Source: Veronia nyctiphanis
Lineage (GTDB): Bacteria; Pseudomonadota; Gammaproteobacteria; Enterobacterales; Vibrionaceae
DNA: 64,000 nt
Direction: 5' to 3'
Assembly (NCBI RefSeq): GCF_004116385.1
Contig: NZ_PEIB01000014.1
Location: 59,613 to 123,612, forward strand
This document shows positions 51,333 to 60,029 of this stretch, piece by piece. The notes beneath the pieces are model-generated. The model did no database searches. It worked only from the letters and a program-made list of their open reading frames with translations, and was not told where the DNA came from. A program made the translations under genes and the position numbers. Each line of letters opens with the position of its first letter. The first letter of the stretch is position 1.

Positions 51333-51823
51333 ATGAATTGGATTGATTTTATTATCCTTGGCGTCATCAGTTTCTCTGCCTGATCAGTGTGGTTAGAGGC
51401 TTCGTCAAGGAAGTGTTGTCTCTGGTAATTTGGTTTGGCGCGTTTTTCATTGCCAGTCAGTTTTACCCTCAATTGGCAGCCTACTTTACCGGCTTCAAGG
51501 ATGAAGTAGTAAGAAATGGAGCGGCGATAGCTGCGCTTTTCATTGCCACATTGATTATCGGTGCGCTTGTAAATTATGTGATTGGTCAGTTAGTTGATAA
51601 AACAGGCCTTTCCGGAACTGATAGACTTCTCGGTATGGTGTTCGGTGGCATCAGAGGTGTACTGGTGGTGGCAGCATTGCTGTTTGCACTGGACGCGTTT
51701 ACGGGTGCGCCTAACCAGGTTGACTGGAAGCAGTCGCAACTTATTCCTAAGTTTGGAATAGTCATTGAGTGGTTTTTTTCGTATCTGGAGCAGAGCTCCA
51801 GCTTTTTACCCAAGGTGGCTTAA
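51333..51823 (+). CDS. cvpA: CvpA family membrane protein, frameshifted as read
   Basis: 163-residue membrane protein with four helices, required for colicin V production and linked to envelope stress. As read, translation from ATG 51333 ([16 protein letters not shown]) stops at once after residue 16. One extra C in TCTGCCTGATCAG (about 51380) restores [20 protein letters not shown] and the full protein, one residue longer than in Escherichia coli. It lies between the PurR box and purF. Confidence 0.92.
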
Positions 51824-51862
51824 CACCGGGTTACATTACGCTTTAAAAAGGAAATAGTTTAC

Positions 51863-53380
51863 ATGTGTGGGATTGTTGGGATCGTAGGTCAGACGCCTGT
51901 AAATCAATCGATTTATGATGCTTTGACTGTATTACAGCATCGCGGCCAGGATGCAGCCGGTATTGTCACCATTGATGAAAACCGCTTCCGGCTCAGAAAA
52001 GCCAACGGACTAGTGAAGGATGTTTTTCAACTTAAGCACATGCAACGACTGCAAGGAACGGTGGGAATCGGACACAATCGATATCCTACCGCGGGAAGCT
52101 CAAGTGCTTCTGAAGCGCAACCGTTTTATGTGAATTCTCCTTACGGTATTACTCTCGCCCACAACGGTAACTTAACCAACGCTAACGACCTCAGAGAATC
52201 CCTCTTCCAACAAGATAAGCGTCACCTCAACACGACGTCTGATTCTGAAGTACTTCTTAATGTTCTTGCCCACCAGATAGACAAAGCAGGGAATCACCCG
52301 CTTACTGAAGAAGATATCTTCAAAGCAGTAAGTGCAGTACATGAGCAAGTCTCGGGTGGTTATGCGGCTGTTGCTATGGTTATCGGTCATGGCTTAATCG
52401 CCTTCCGTGATCCAAATGGTATTCGTCCTCTGTGCCTTGGCAAGCGCGTCAACGAAAATGGACAGGAAGAGTACATGGTTGCGTCTGAATCTGTAGCTCT
52501 GGATGCCGTAGGCTTTGACTTTATCCGCGACGTGGCGCCAGGTGAGGCTATCTATGCAACATTTGACGGTAAGCTTTACACTCGCCAGTGCGCAGCTTCT
52601 CCATCACTGACGCCATGCATTTTTGAGTTTGTCTATTTCTCTCGTCCTGACTCATTCATCGATAAGATTTCTGTCTACGCAGCTCGCCTGAACATGGGCA
52701 AGATGTTGGGTGCGAAAATTCGCAAAGAATGGGAAGACATGGATATAGATGTCGTTATCCCTATTCCAGAAACGTCCATGGATATCGCGCTAGAGATCTC
52801 TCAGGTCCTCAACAAGCCTTATCGTCAGGGTTTTGTTAAGAACCGTTATGTTGGCCGAACCTTCATCATGCCTGGTCAACAGCAGCGCAGAAAATCTGTT
52901 CGCCGCAAGCTCAATGCGATCCGTTCTGAATTCAAAGGTAAAAACGTACTGCTGGTGGATGACTCGATTGTTCGAGGAACCACGTCAGAACAAATCATTG
53001 AGATGGCACGCGAGGCAGGTGCGAAGAAAGTCTACATGGCATCTGCGGCTCCTGAAATTCGCTTCCCAAATGTCTACGGTATCGATATGCCAAGCGCTAA
53101 CGAGCTCATTGCTCATGGTCGTGATGTCGATGAAATCAGTAAAATCATTGGTGCTGATGGTCTGATATTCCAAAACCTAGAGGATCTTGAGAATGCTGTT
53201 CGCGAAGGTAACCCCGATATTGCGAGTTTTGAAAGCTCGGTATTCTGTGGTCAGTACGTGACAGATGACATCGATCAGTCTTATCTGGATTACTTGGAAA
53301 GTTTGAGAAGCGATGATGCTAAGACTGTCCGAGAACAGCAGCAGGAATTGGCTAACTTAGAAATTCATAACGAAAGCTAA
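51863..53380 (+). CDS. purF: Amidophosphoribosyltransferase PurF
   Basis: First committed step of purine synthesis, making phosphoribosylamine from PRPP and glutamine. The 505-residue protein starts MCGIVGIVG with the Cys nucleophile exposed after Met removal, and has the PRPP motif [18 protein letters not shown]. Exact Escherichia coli length. It is regulated by the PurR box upstream of cvpA. Confidence 0.97.
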   Translation: MCGIVGIVGQTPVNQSIYDALTVLQHRGQDAAGIVTIDENRFRLRKANGLVKDVFQLKHMQRLQGTVGIGHNRYPTAGSSSASEAQPFYVNSPYGITLAHNGNLTNANDLRESLFQQDKRHLNTTSDSEVLLNVLAHQIDKAGNHPLTEEDIFKAVSAVHEQVSGGYAAVAMVIGHGLIAFRDPNGIRPLCLGKRVNENGQEEYMVASESVALDAVGFDFIRDVAPGEAIYATFDGKLYTRQCAASPSLTPCIFEFVYFSRPDSFIDKISVYAARLNMGKMLGAKIRKEWEDMDIDVVIPIPETSMDIALEISQVLNKPYRQGFVKNRYVGRTFIMPGQQQRRKSVRRKLNAIRSEFKGKNVLLVDDSIVRGTTSEQIIEMAREAGAKKVYMASAAPEIRFPNVYGIDMPSANELIAHGRDVDEISKIIGADGLIFQNLEDLENAVREGNPDIASFESSVFCGQYVTDDIDQSYLDYLESLRSDDAKTVREQQQELANLEIHNES

Positions 53381-53401
53381 CGCACGGTTGGTTTTCGCAA
53401 A

Positions 53402-53434
53402 AAACAAACGCGGCTAGTAGCCGCGTTTGTTTTG
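53402..53434. terminator. Bidirectional terminator after purF
   Basis: AAACAAACGCGGC-TAGTA-GCCGCGTTTGTTT is a 13-base perfect stem between convergent purF and the Yip1 gene. Confidence 0.9.
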
Positions 53435-53448
53435 TATGAGCTCGAGAG

Positions 53449-54048
53449 TTATTGAACAAATATTGGCCCCAGTCCGCTATTCCAGAGAATGACAGAAGCA
53501 GCGAGAATAGAGACCAATAACACCAACCCACAAGTGACTACTGAACTGGCGTAAATAAAACCTCGCTCTTCAGGAATGTGCATGATAATCGGCACGCCCG
53601 TATACAGGAGGTATACCGAGTACGCGACACCTACTAAGCCAACGAGCATAACAAACCACACGACAGGGTAGAGTGCGGATAAGCCAACCATAAATATTGG
53701 CGTGGCTGTGTAGGCAGCTAACTCTAGTGCCTGCGTATAACTTGGTGACGAACCAAATGTCCTACTCATCCAGAGAGTCAAGTAGGCCAAAGCACAAACG
53801 CCGATAATGAGCGCAAAGTACATTGCAATTGCAATCATCAGCGCACTATCACCTGTAATAAATATCGGGTCGCCAACACCAATCTTCCATCCTATGTGAA
53901 CACTTGAATAGTAAGCACAGACTGGCGGTATCATTGCCATAATCAATGCGTGAATAAGACTATTTGATGCCCCTTCATGGAGTCTATCTATATTCTTCCA
54001 TTCTTCTTTTGGCTGAACATACAGACCCACTAAATGCCCCAGAATCAT
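53449..54048 (-). CDS. Yip1-family membrane protein
   Basis: 199-residue protein with about five membrane helices. The N-terminal VGLYVQPKEEWKNIDR segment resembles the phage-shock/Yip1 (YohC-like) family in which a short cytoplasmic part with PxxxW precedes the helices. Function is unknown. It is convergent with purF and is preceded by a 549-base gene-free stretch. Confidence 0.8.
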   Translation of the reverse strand: MILGHLVGLYVQPKEEWKNIDRLHEGASNSLIHALIMAMIPPVCAYYSSVHIGWKIGVGDPIFITGDSALMIAIAMYFALIIGVCALAYLTLWMSRTFGSSPSYTQALELAAYTATPIFMVGLSALYPVVWFVMLVGLVGVAYSVYLLYTGVPIIMHIPEERGFIYASSVVTCGLVLLVSILAASVILWNSGLGPIFVQ

Positions 54049-54597
54049 AATTGCTCCTGTTATTATGCTTGGTCACTGCCTGACTGAATTGTAATCAATA
54101 TAGAACCAAATAATTACATACCATTAACATTTGATCGTTATTCATTCGTTTGATGAGTCTTAAAATGTGATGTGATACGGGTTTTTGTTTCTTTTAGGTG
54201 TAAGTGAAACTGAGGTGTCGGTCTCTGGTCTTTGTATGAGCCGTATTCCGGGCATCTTTGCACTTACCAAAAGCATCTAATATTTGAAATTACCAAAAGG
54301 TTGCAGCGAGTAAACGTGGGTCTTAAATCGAAAACATTTTAAATTTTATCGCTTATCTTTACTTTGTTTTCATTAAGTTAGAGTAGAATAGACCACGTAG
54401 TGTATCTGCATGACTGTATATAAAAGTGCGCATTTTCGTCTTCGTAATGGATAAAAGTGAAGGTATATCAGAGTTATAGTGATATGCATTGCCTTTTTTA
54501 TTGGTCATTAATTCTTGTTTTTACAAACCAAACTATGCTTTAAGAGCAGAAAATACAGGCAGTTTGGCTGGCCAATATCCGTTGAGTAGGGGAGAGC
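54049..54597. other. Gene-free A+T-rich stretch between the Yip1 gene and rssB
   Basis: 549 bases between divergent genes. It is A+T rich with many short runs of A and T and must hold both promoters. A TATAAA-like hexamer occurs near 54420, without a convincing -35 partner. I see no open frame of note, no strong hairpin and no RNA gene. Confidence 0.6.
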
Positions 54598-55677
54598 GTG
54601 GTGCTTGAAGGCAAAGAGATACTGATTGTTGAGGATGACCCGGTTTTCAGCACTATTGTTGCGGGCTTCCTAAATAAAGAAGGCTGTATTGTGAGGACTG
54701 CAGAAAACGGTCTCGAGGGACTTCGATCTCTACGGGAAGCCATCCCTGATCTCCTCATCAGCGATCTTTCTATGCCCGTAATGACAGGCTTAGAGTTTGT
54801 GGAAGAGATAAGCCGTGAATACCCTATGGTGCCAGTAATTGTAATTTCTGGCACGGGTGGAATGTCAGATGTGGCGCAGGCTCTTCGCTATGGTGTGAAA
54901 GATTTTCTGATAAAGCCCATTGAAGACGTGATGACTGTTAAGTCATCCATCCTGAATGTGCTAAAAGATGACAAGCTAGCGGCGAACGCGAACAACGATT
55001 TTAGTCAGCAATGGTTTCAGGTTGGGAATGATGATGAGAAGCCATTGAATGAAGAACTGAAGTGGCATCTTGACGAATTATTGGAAGACCCTGAAAGTGC
55101 GCGCGATTTGCTGCTCGGACTGATGCCAGACCCTGTGTCCCGCCAAGGTGATTGGCAGTTGTCCTACCATTCACTCCAATCTGCAGATACCAGCCCGATT
55201 GTCATCGACTACATGTGGATGATAGACGGTAAGCTTGCATTCTATGTCGTCGATTCCTCATCTGCAGGAAAAAACGGTACTGCTACCACCTTGATGATCC
55301 GCGCATTCTTCAATGAGTTCCTTCGTTCTCATCAGGCTAGCGATAAGAATTTCGTCAAACTGATCCATCAGATTGAAACGGCGATAAAAAAATCTACCTA
55401 TGCCTCGCCAGTGAAAGCGATGTTTGGAGTACTTAACGCGCGTGAACAAAACTTAGACATACTTTCAGCAGGTCTTGAGGCAACCCTATCGACTGAAGGA
55501 GATGCAAAAGAGTCGGTACGCATTGTTAATGAAAACGGCCTCATTGGTGCTATTGGGACTAATGTTAAATTTATAGATATTCCCCTCCTTACCTCTAAAA
55601 CGAGGCTAACCCTAAAAAATACAGGGCTAAGCAGTTTTGGTATTGAACTAGAAAAGCTCTGCCAGTCAGTTGGTTAA
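54598..55677 (+). CDS. rssB: Response regulator RssB-like (RpoS adaptor family)
   Basis: 360-residue protein with an N-terminal receiver domain (acidic pocket EDD at 12-14, phosphoacceptor Asp56 in LLISDLSMPVMTG, Lys in FLIKPIED) and a degenerate PP2C-like C-terminal domain. The pattern DGKLAFYVVDSSSAGKNG with LMIRAFFNEFL resembles RssB of Escherichia coli, which hands RpoS to ClpXP. The start is GTG 54598 (or the next GTG) behind AGGGGAGAG. Other PP2C response regulators, such as HsbR, are possible, so the RpoS role is inferred. Confidence 0.72.
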   Translation: MVLEGKEILIVEDDPVFSTIVAGFLNKEGCIVRTAENGLEGLRSLREAIPDLLISDLSMPVMTGLEFVEEISREYPMVPVIVISGTGGMSDVAQALRYGVKDFLIKPIEDVMTVKSSILNVLKDDKLAANANNDFSQQWFQVGNDDEKPLNEELKWHLDELLEDPESARDLLLGLMPDPVSRQGDWQLSYHSLQSADTSPIVIDYMWMIDGKLAFYVVDSSSAGKNGTATTLMIRAFFNEFLRSHQASDKNFVKLIHQIETAIKKSTYASPVKAMFGVLNAREQNLDILSAGLEATLSTEGDAKESVRIVNENGLIGAIGTNVKFIDIPLLTSKTRLTLKNTGLSSFGIELEKLCQSVG

Positions 55678-55848
55678 AAACTGCAGTAATGAGAGAAGTT
55701 TGCTAGCTTAAGTCTCTTGGGTACAAGAAAATTGCTTTTGGTCTTGCTCCATGGTGCGCAGCTAAATATAATCCTGCTCCAACTTTGGGGATACACATCC
55801 CAAATAACTAAATTTTCACCGTAAGTGCTAATTTTTGAGGTTGTTGAT

Positions 55849-56354
55849 GTGAAAAATTGGTATCTAGTTTTCTGTAAGCGAAATGAGCAGGAAAGAGCTG
55901 AGATTAACCTCAAGCGCCAAGCGTCGATTGTTACTACCCAAAAGTCACAGTGGAAAAAGTGCGTCGCGGAAAGCGGTCGACTTTACTGGAACCATTGTTT
56001 CCAAACTATGTTTTTGTGAACTTTGATCCTGAAGTGGTTAGTTTTACTACTGTTCGCTCTACTCGCGGTGTACTCCAGTTTGTAAGAAGCGGTTCTGAAC
56101 CCTCAATTGTTAGTATTGAGATAATTAAATCTCTAATGGTATGTGAGGATTCAGACTCTGTCAGAGAGCACTTTCGTGAAGGCTTTTGTCAGGGGGACAA
56201 TGTTATCATTCACAATGGACCCTATCAGGGAGTTAGCGCTGTATTCAAGGAGCCTGACGGAGATAAGCGTTCAATTTTACTCCTTTCACTTTTGAATAAC
56301 TCTGTTCTTCTGAGCGTCGATAACAACGACATTTCTTTCTCTTCAAGTCAGTGA
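55849..56354 (+). CDS. rfaH: Transcription antitermination factor RfaH, frameshifted as read
   Basis: Specialised NusG paralogue that binds paused polymerase at ops sites and lets it read long polysaccharide operons. NGN domain (NWYLVFCKRNEQERAEINL), conserved VEKVRRGKRSTLLEPLFPNY segment and a C-terminal KOW domain are present. As read, the frame is lost after INLKRQ. One extra G at CAAGCGTCG (about 55921) restores GVDCYYPKVTVEKV and a 168-residue protein. The start is GTG 55849, with GAGG eight bases upstream. No ops element was found in the window. Confidence 0.88.
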
Positions 56355-56698
56355 AATTTACCTGTTCCCACTTACTGATCCAATGTTCACTCAGTCATGT
56401 TAATCAATCAATTATGAAGATAAATATGCAAAAGAGATCCAATTAACGGCGGACGTCACTTCTGTTTTGCGTGAAATACCACAATATAAAAGTCTTCTAA
56501 CCCTAGTATCGACTGTATCTTGAAGCGGGGATATCCACATTATGCTCGAGATTATCTACTCGCTTATAGTGAATAATGCCCATACTCAGCACTACGGTTC
56601 TTCTCTCCGGGCTTTTCCTTGACTAAAGTTACGTAGCAAACGCCCCATAAAGAGGACGTTACTATGCAGGGCAATTTATTTTGGAGCCGATCTGATAT
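56355..56698. other. Gene-free stretch after rfaH, with a possible transposase relic
   Basis: 344 bases between convergent genes with no hairpin terminator. One plus-strand frame (from 56405, stop at 56522) reads YEDKYAKEIQLTADVTSVLR then EIPQYKSLLTLVSTVS, and after a further stretch YGSSLRAFP. This faintly recalls the C-terminal half of IS110-type transposases. It is interrupted by stops and too weak to be called a gene. Confidence 0.35.
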
Positions 56699-57907
56699 TC
56701 AATATTCTTCAGAGAGTGGATTAGCCAAATTAACCAAAAGTAACGATCCAATTAGAAATGAATACGTGTACATGATATGAGTGTGATGAAATGGCACATC
56801 CGTCAAAGAAGCGATTAGTATGCCTGCGAGACACGAGTAACCAAGAGCTCTATCGTGACTTTTAGCTTTTGTTGCTAATAAATAAGCTGGAAGTAAAAGC
56901 CAAAAAAGAAATATCACCAGACCTAAGAGACCATTTCTGACAAGTATATCGATGAATTGATTGTGGAAATGAGAGTTTGTAATGTAAAAGCGAACTCTTT
57001 CATTCAAATCATCCCTTTCGGCTTTTGGTTTTATTTGAGAATAGCCTATTCCTAAGAGTGGCGATTCTTTCACCCAATTGTAGCCCACCTCCCACATTCC
57101 AAGCCTCCAGCCAACGGATGATTCAAGATTTCCTTGTGATATTCTTGAGAATTCCCACTTTGTCTGAGCAACTCTGGCCTCTAGTGAATCTTTGAAATAA
57201 AAGCCGAGTGAAGAAAGAATAACTAAAACGGAAATTGCGAAAATACTTTTGTAACGAAGTGACCAACGCTTATTGAGCATAATCACTAAAGCTATCACCA
57301 CAGGTAACGCAATCCATATACCCCTGACACCAGAGAGAAAAATCGCTGATATTGAACCAAGCAAACCAAGTGCAAAAATAGTATGTGTTTTTGATAGCGG
57401 TGATGATAAACAAGCATGGATAGAGAATAAAAAGCAGAGCAAACAGTATAATGCAAAAGGTATAGGGTTAACCACTGAGCTTGCTTTTGCTTGCCCTATA
57501 ATTTGTGTTACATATATAGCGTATACACCTGCTGCGACACCGCCGATAGAAGCAAGCATATAAATGTGTTCCCTAGAAAATCTATGCCACGGTAAGACTA
57601 TCAGGTAAATGGTTGATGTAAGCAACGACCGATATGGTCCAAACTGCTCCCCACAAACTAGCATTAGTACAGCGCCATAAACAATGTACATGACTGATAT
57701 TAGGAAGAAAAATCTGATAAGAGGGTTGTGAAAACTCTCTTTTATCTCAGAGCGGTATCTGACAAGGCAGTAGATCACAACAACTGGAACAAGTCTGGAT
57801 ATTATTGATTTAGCATCAGGGATAGTAAAAGCCATTGTGAGCAGCACAATCATAGGCGAGAGAAGGAATAGCATCTCAATTGAGGAGAAGACTTTCTTTG
57901 TATTCAT
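56699..57907 (-). CDS. O-antigen ligase family protein (WaaL/Wzy type)
   Basis: 402-residue membrane protein with about ten to twelve helices and a large periplasmic loop. The Wzy_C-type motifs are visible: SGVRGIWIALPVVIAL, then SSVGWRLGMWEVGYN, PLLGIGYSQ and the HNQFIDILVRNGLLG segment. Such proteins join O-antigen to lipid A-core or polymerise it. Start ATG 57907 (MNTKKVFSS) is preferred to one eight codons upstream. It is convergent with rfaH and divergent from the GT25 gene. Base composition is visibly more A+T rich than in the housekeeping genes. Confidence 0.83.
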   Translation of the reverse strand: MNTKKVFSSIEMLFLLSPMIVLLTMAFTIPDAKSIISRLVPVVVIYCLVRYRSEIKESFHNPLIRFFFLISVMYIVYGAVLMLVCGEQFGPYRSLLTSTIYLIVLPWHRFSREHIYMLASIGGVAAGVYAIYVTQIIGQAKASSVVNPIPFALYCLLCFLFSIHACLSSPLSKTHTIFALGLLGSISAIFLSGVRGIWIALPVVIALVIMLNKRWSLRYKSIFAISVLVILSSLGFYFKDSLEARVAQTKWEFSRISQGNLESSVGWRLGMWEVGYNWVKESPLLGIGYSQIKPKAERDDLNERVRFYITNSHFHNQFIDILVRNGLLGLVIFLFWLLLPAYLLATKAKSHDRALGYSCLAGILIASLTDVPFHHTHIMYTYSFLIGSLLLVNLANPLSEEY

Positions 57908-58017
57908 TTTGATATTTTTCCAGTAAACCACAGTGCGAAATATCTCGGCGATGGATGATAACAGTCTTACTCTAAGTTATCATGTGCTTTGCCAATTTAC
58001 CCGAATGTGAATGTATA

Positions 58018-58794
58018 ATGCCAAGTAATAACCTTGAACCGAAGAGCACAAGCGTATTTGTTATCAGTTTGATGTGTAGTGAGAGTCGACGACAACATGT
58101 ATCGAATGAATTTACAAAGGCTGGGGTGAGTTTCGAGTTTTTTGATGCGATTGATGGTAGAACATCGATGCCACTGTTGGGCGTCGATTATGATAATCCT
58201 AAAAGACTATGGCTAACAAGCGGTAAGCCACCTTTACCTGGTGAATGCGGTTGTTACGCCAGCCATTACAACCTTTGGCTCAAGTGCGTATATGAGAATA
58301 GGCCAATAATAATATGTGAAGACGATATTTACCTCAATGAACGAGCTGAGCAGGTAATTGCCAACGCTCTGGATAGCGTGAGAACATATGGTTTTTTGCG
58401 TCTCGAAGCTATTGAACCTGGGGGACGGTCGTTCTGTGTTGAAGAAAAAGGTGACTTTACATATCGGCTAATGGAAGACAACTATGGCGGTTTAAGAGCT
58501 TATGCCATATCACCGGAGGCTGCTTCCAGACTAATCAAACATCGCTGGTGTTTCCCTGTCGATTGTTTCGTCGGTGCTAATTACATTCATGGCGTTGATT
58601 CCTTTCAAATGTCTCCGACTCTTGTTGTTCACCACGGAGATGAGGAAACGACGTTCCAAAACAATACTAGACAAAAAACAGTTTGGTATCGTGCACCCTC
58701 TCGAGAACTTTATTCACTTTACAAGAAAGTACGACTTTTTCTTAGGTACAAGAGAAACTCTAAAGCTATCAAAAGCCGTTGTTACTCGCAGTAA
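58018..58794 (+). CDS. Glycosyltransferase family 25 protein
   Basis: 258-residue GT25 (lipopolysaccharide beta-galactosyltransferase type) enzyme. The N-terminal VFVISLMCSESRRQHVSNEF, FFDAIDGR, GECGCYASHYNLWLKC and IIICEDDI segments are the family motifs, the last with the acidic metal site. It should add a sugar to the lipopolysaccharide core or O-antigen. I chose ATG 58018 (MPSNNLEPKS); an ATG twelve codons upstream is in frame. The sequence is A+T rich, as polysaccharide genes often are. Confidence 0.85.
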   Translation: MPSNNLEPKSTSVFVISLMCSESRRQHVSNEFTKAGVSFEFFDAIDGRTSMPLLGVDYDNPKRLWLTSGKPPLPGECGCYASHYNLWLKCVYENRPIIICEDDIYLNERAEQVIANALDSVRTYGFLRLEAIEPGGRSFCVEEKGDFTYRLMEDNYGGLRAYAISPEAASRLIKHRWCFPVDCFVGANYIHGVDSFQMSPTLVVHHGDEETTFQNNTRQKTVWYRAPSRELYSLYKKVRLFLRYKRNSKAIKSRCYSQ

Positions 58795-58941
58795 ATTTTT
58801 GTACCGGATGTTTTGCACGAAAGAGTATGTCGCCCACTGATAACTGTCTTAATATTTGAACTTTTTTGAGTTTTGGTTTGAGTTACAATCTACAGTGTTT
58901 TGAAAAAAAAGTTCTATAGACGGTCAACTTGGAATAAGAAG

Positions 58942-59982
58942 ATGTTAGCAGTTCTTGCTTTGTCAATGGTAGTTTCGGTTTCTGCAATCTTCATACTCAA
59001 GCTTTTTGCCGAACAGTTAGGGCTTGTTGACTTGCCGGACTCGAGAAAACAGCACAACCAGCCCATACCCCAAGTTGGTGGCCTTGCTATACTGTCTTCG
59101 TTAATTGCTGTTGTGTTGGTCTTTCCTTTTGTCTATACCAGCCATTGGTTACTTGTTGTTTCTCTCTTCTCTATATCTCTGCTTGGAGCCCTCGACGATA
59201 AGTTTAATCTTGATTATCGATTGAGACTTTCTGTGGTCTCATTTCTTGCCTTAATCATGATAGTGTCTGGGGTCGAGTTGAAGTCTTTTGGTGATATCGT
59301 CGGTATTGGTTCATTATCGCTTGGCGTATTTTCCGCAGTCATAACGATTTGTGCAGTATTAGGCAATGTTAACGCCTTCAATATGATTGATGGTATTGAT
59401 GGTTTACTTCTATCGATGAGCCTTGTCTCGCTAACATGTCTGACTTTTGTCTTCTACTCTCATGGTTCAAAAGAGCATGCCTTAATGTGTGCTGTTTTGC
59501 TCGCGTCACTTATCCCATGTTTAATGGCCAATGTTGGTATGCTGGGGACCTCTGCAAAAATTTTCATGGGAGATTCCGGTAGCATGTTTCTCGGTATGTT
59601 CATCATCTGGATGTTGATTAGCGCATCTGGTGATAATATCGCTGCAATGCGTCCATCTACTGCACTCTGGCTAATAGCTGTTCCTTTGATGGACATGACG
59701 GCCGTGATTATTTCACGTTGTCTAAGTAAGAAATTACCGTTTACTGCTGGTAGGGATCATATACACCATATTTTGTTGCAAAGAGGAATGACCAAAACGA
59801 CAACACTCATTCTACTTACCTTTGTTGCTATAACCTTCGCTTTGGTCGGGTTGTCTTTTGAGTTTTTTGACATATCAGAAACATTATCGTTTTCACTTTT
59901 TGTTGGTTTGTTCCTAATCTACTTTGTAACGATGAGAGCATCATTGGTCGTTCAAAACCTTGTGAAATCTTTGAATAGCTGA
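58942..59982 (+). CDS. WecA-like undecaprenyl-phosphate sugar-1-phosphate transferase
   Basis: Polytopic membrane enzyme that starts polysaccharide chains by putting a sugar phosphate on undecaprenyl phosphate. Family motifs: QVGGLAILSSLIAVVL, ALDDKFNLDYRLRL, NAFNMIDGIDGLLLSMSLVS, FMGDSGSMFLGM and GRDHIHHILLQRGM. The frame is open from TTG 58900, but ATG 58942 (MLAVLALSMVV) gives the usual length before GLVD, so I prefer it (346 residues). WecA itself uses GlcNAc; the sugar here cannot be read. Confidence 0.87.
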   Translation: MLAVLALSMVVSVSAIFILKLFAEQLGLVDLPDSRKQHNQPIPQVGGLAILSSLIAVVLVFPFVYTSHWLLVVSLFSISLLGALDDKFNLDYRLRLSVVSFLALIMIVSGVELKSFGDIVGIGSLSLGVFSAVITICAVLGNVNAFNMIDGIDGLLLSMSLVSLTCLTFVFYSHGSKEHALMCAVLLASLIPCLMANVGMLGTSAKIFMGDSGSMFLGMFIIWMLISASGDNIAAMRPSTALWLIAVPLMDMTAVIISRCLSKKLPFTAGRDHIHHILLQRGMTKTTTLILLTFVAITFALVGLSFEFFDISETLSFSLFVGLFLIYFVTMRASLVVQNLVKSLNS

Positions 59983-60029
59983 CTTCGTCACTATTACAAC
60001 CAAAGTGTCTTCAAACGGTATGGTCATTT

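Noticed and set aside
56664..56780. Small plus-strand open frame with an AGAGGA sequence before ATG 56664
   Set aside because: It runs antisense into the O-antigen ligase gene, is short and has no recognisable sequence.
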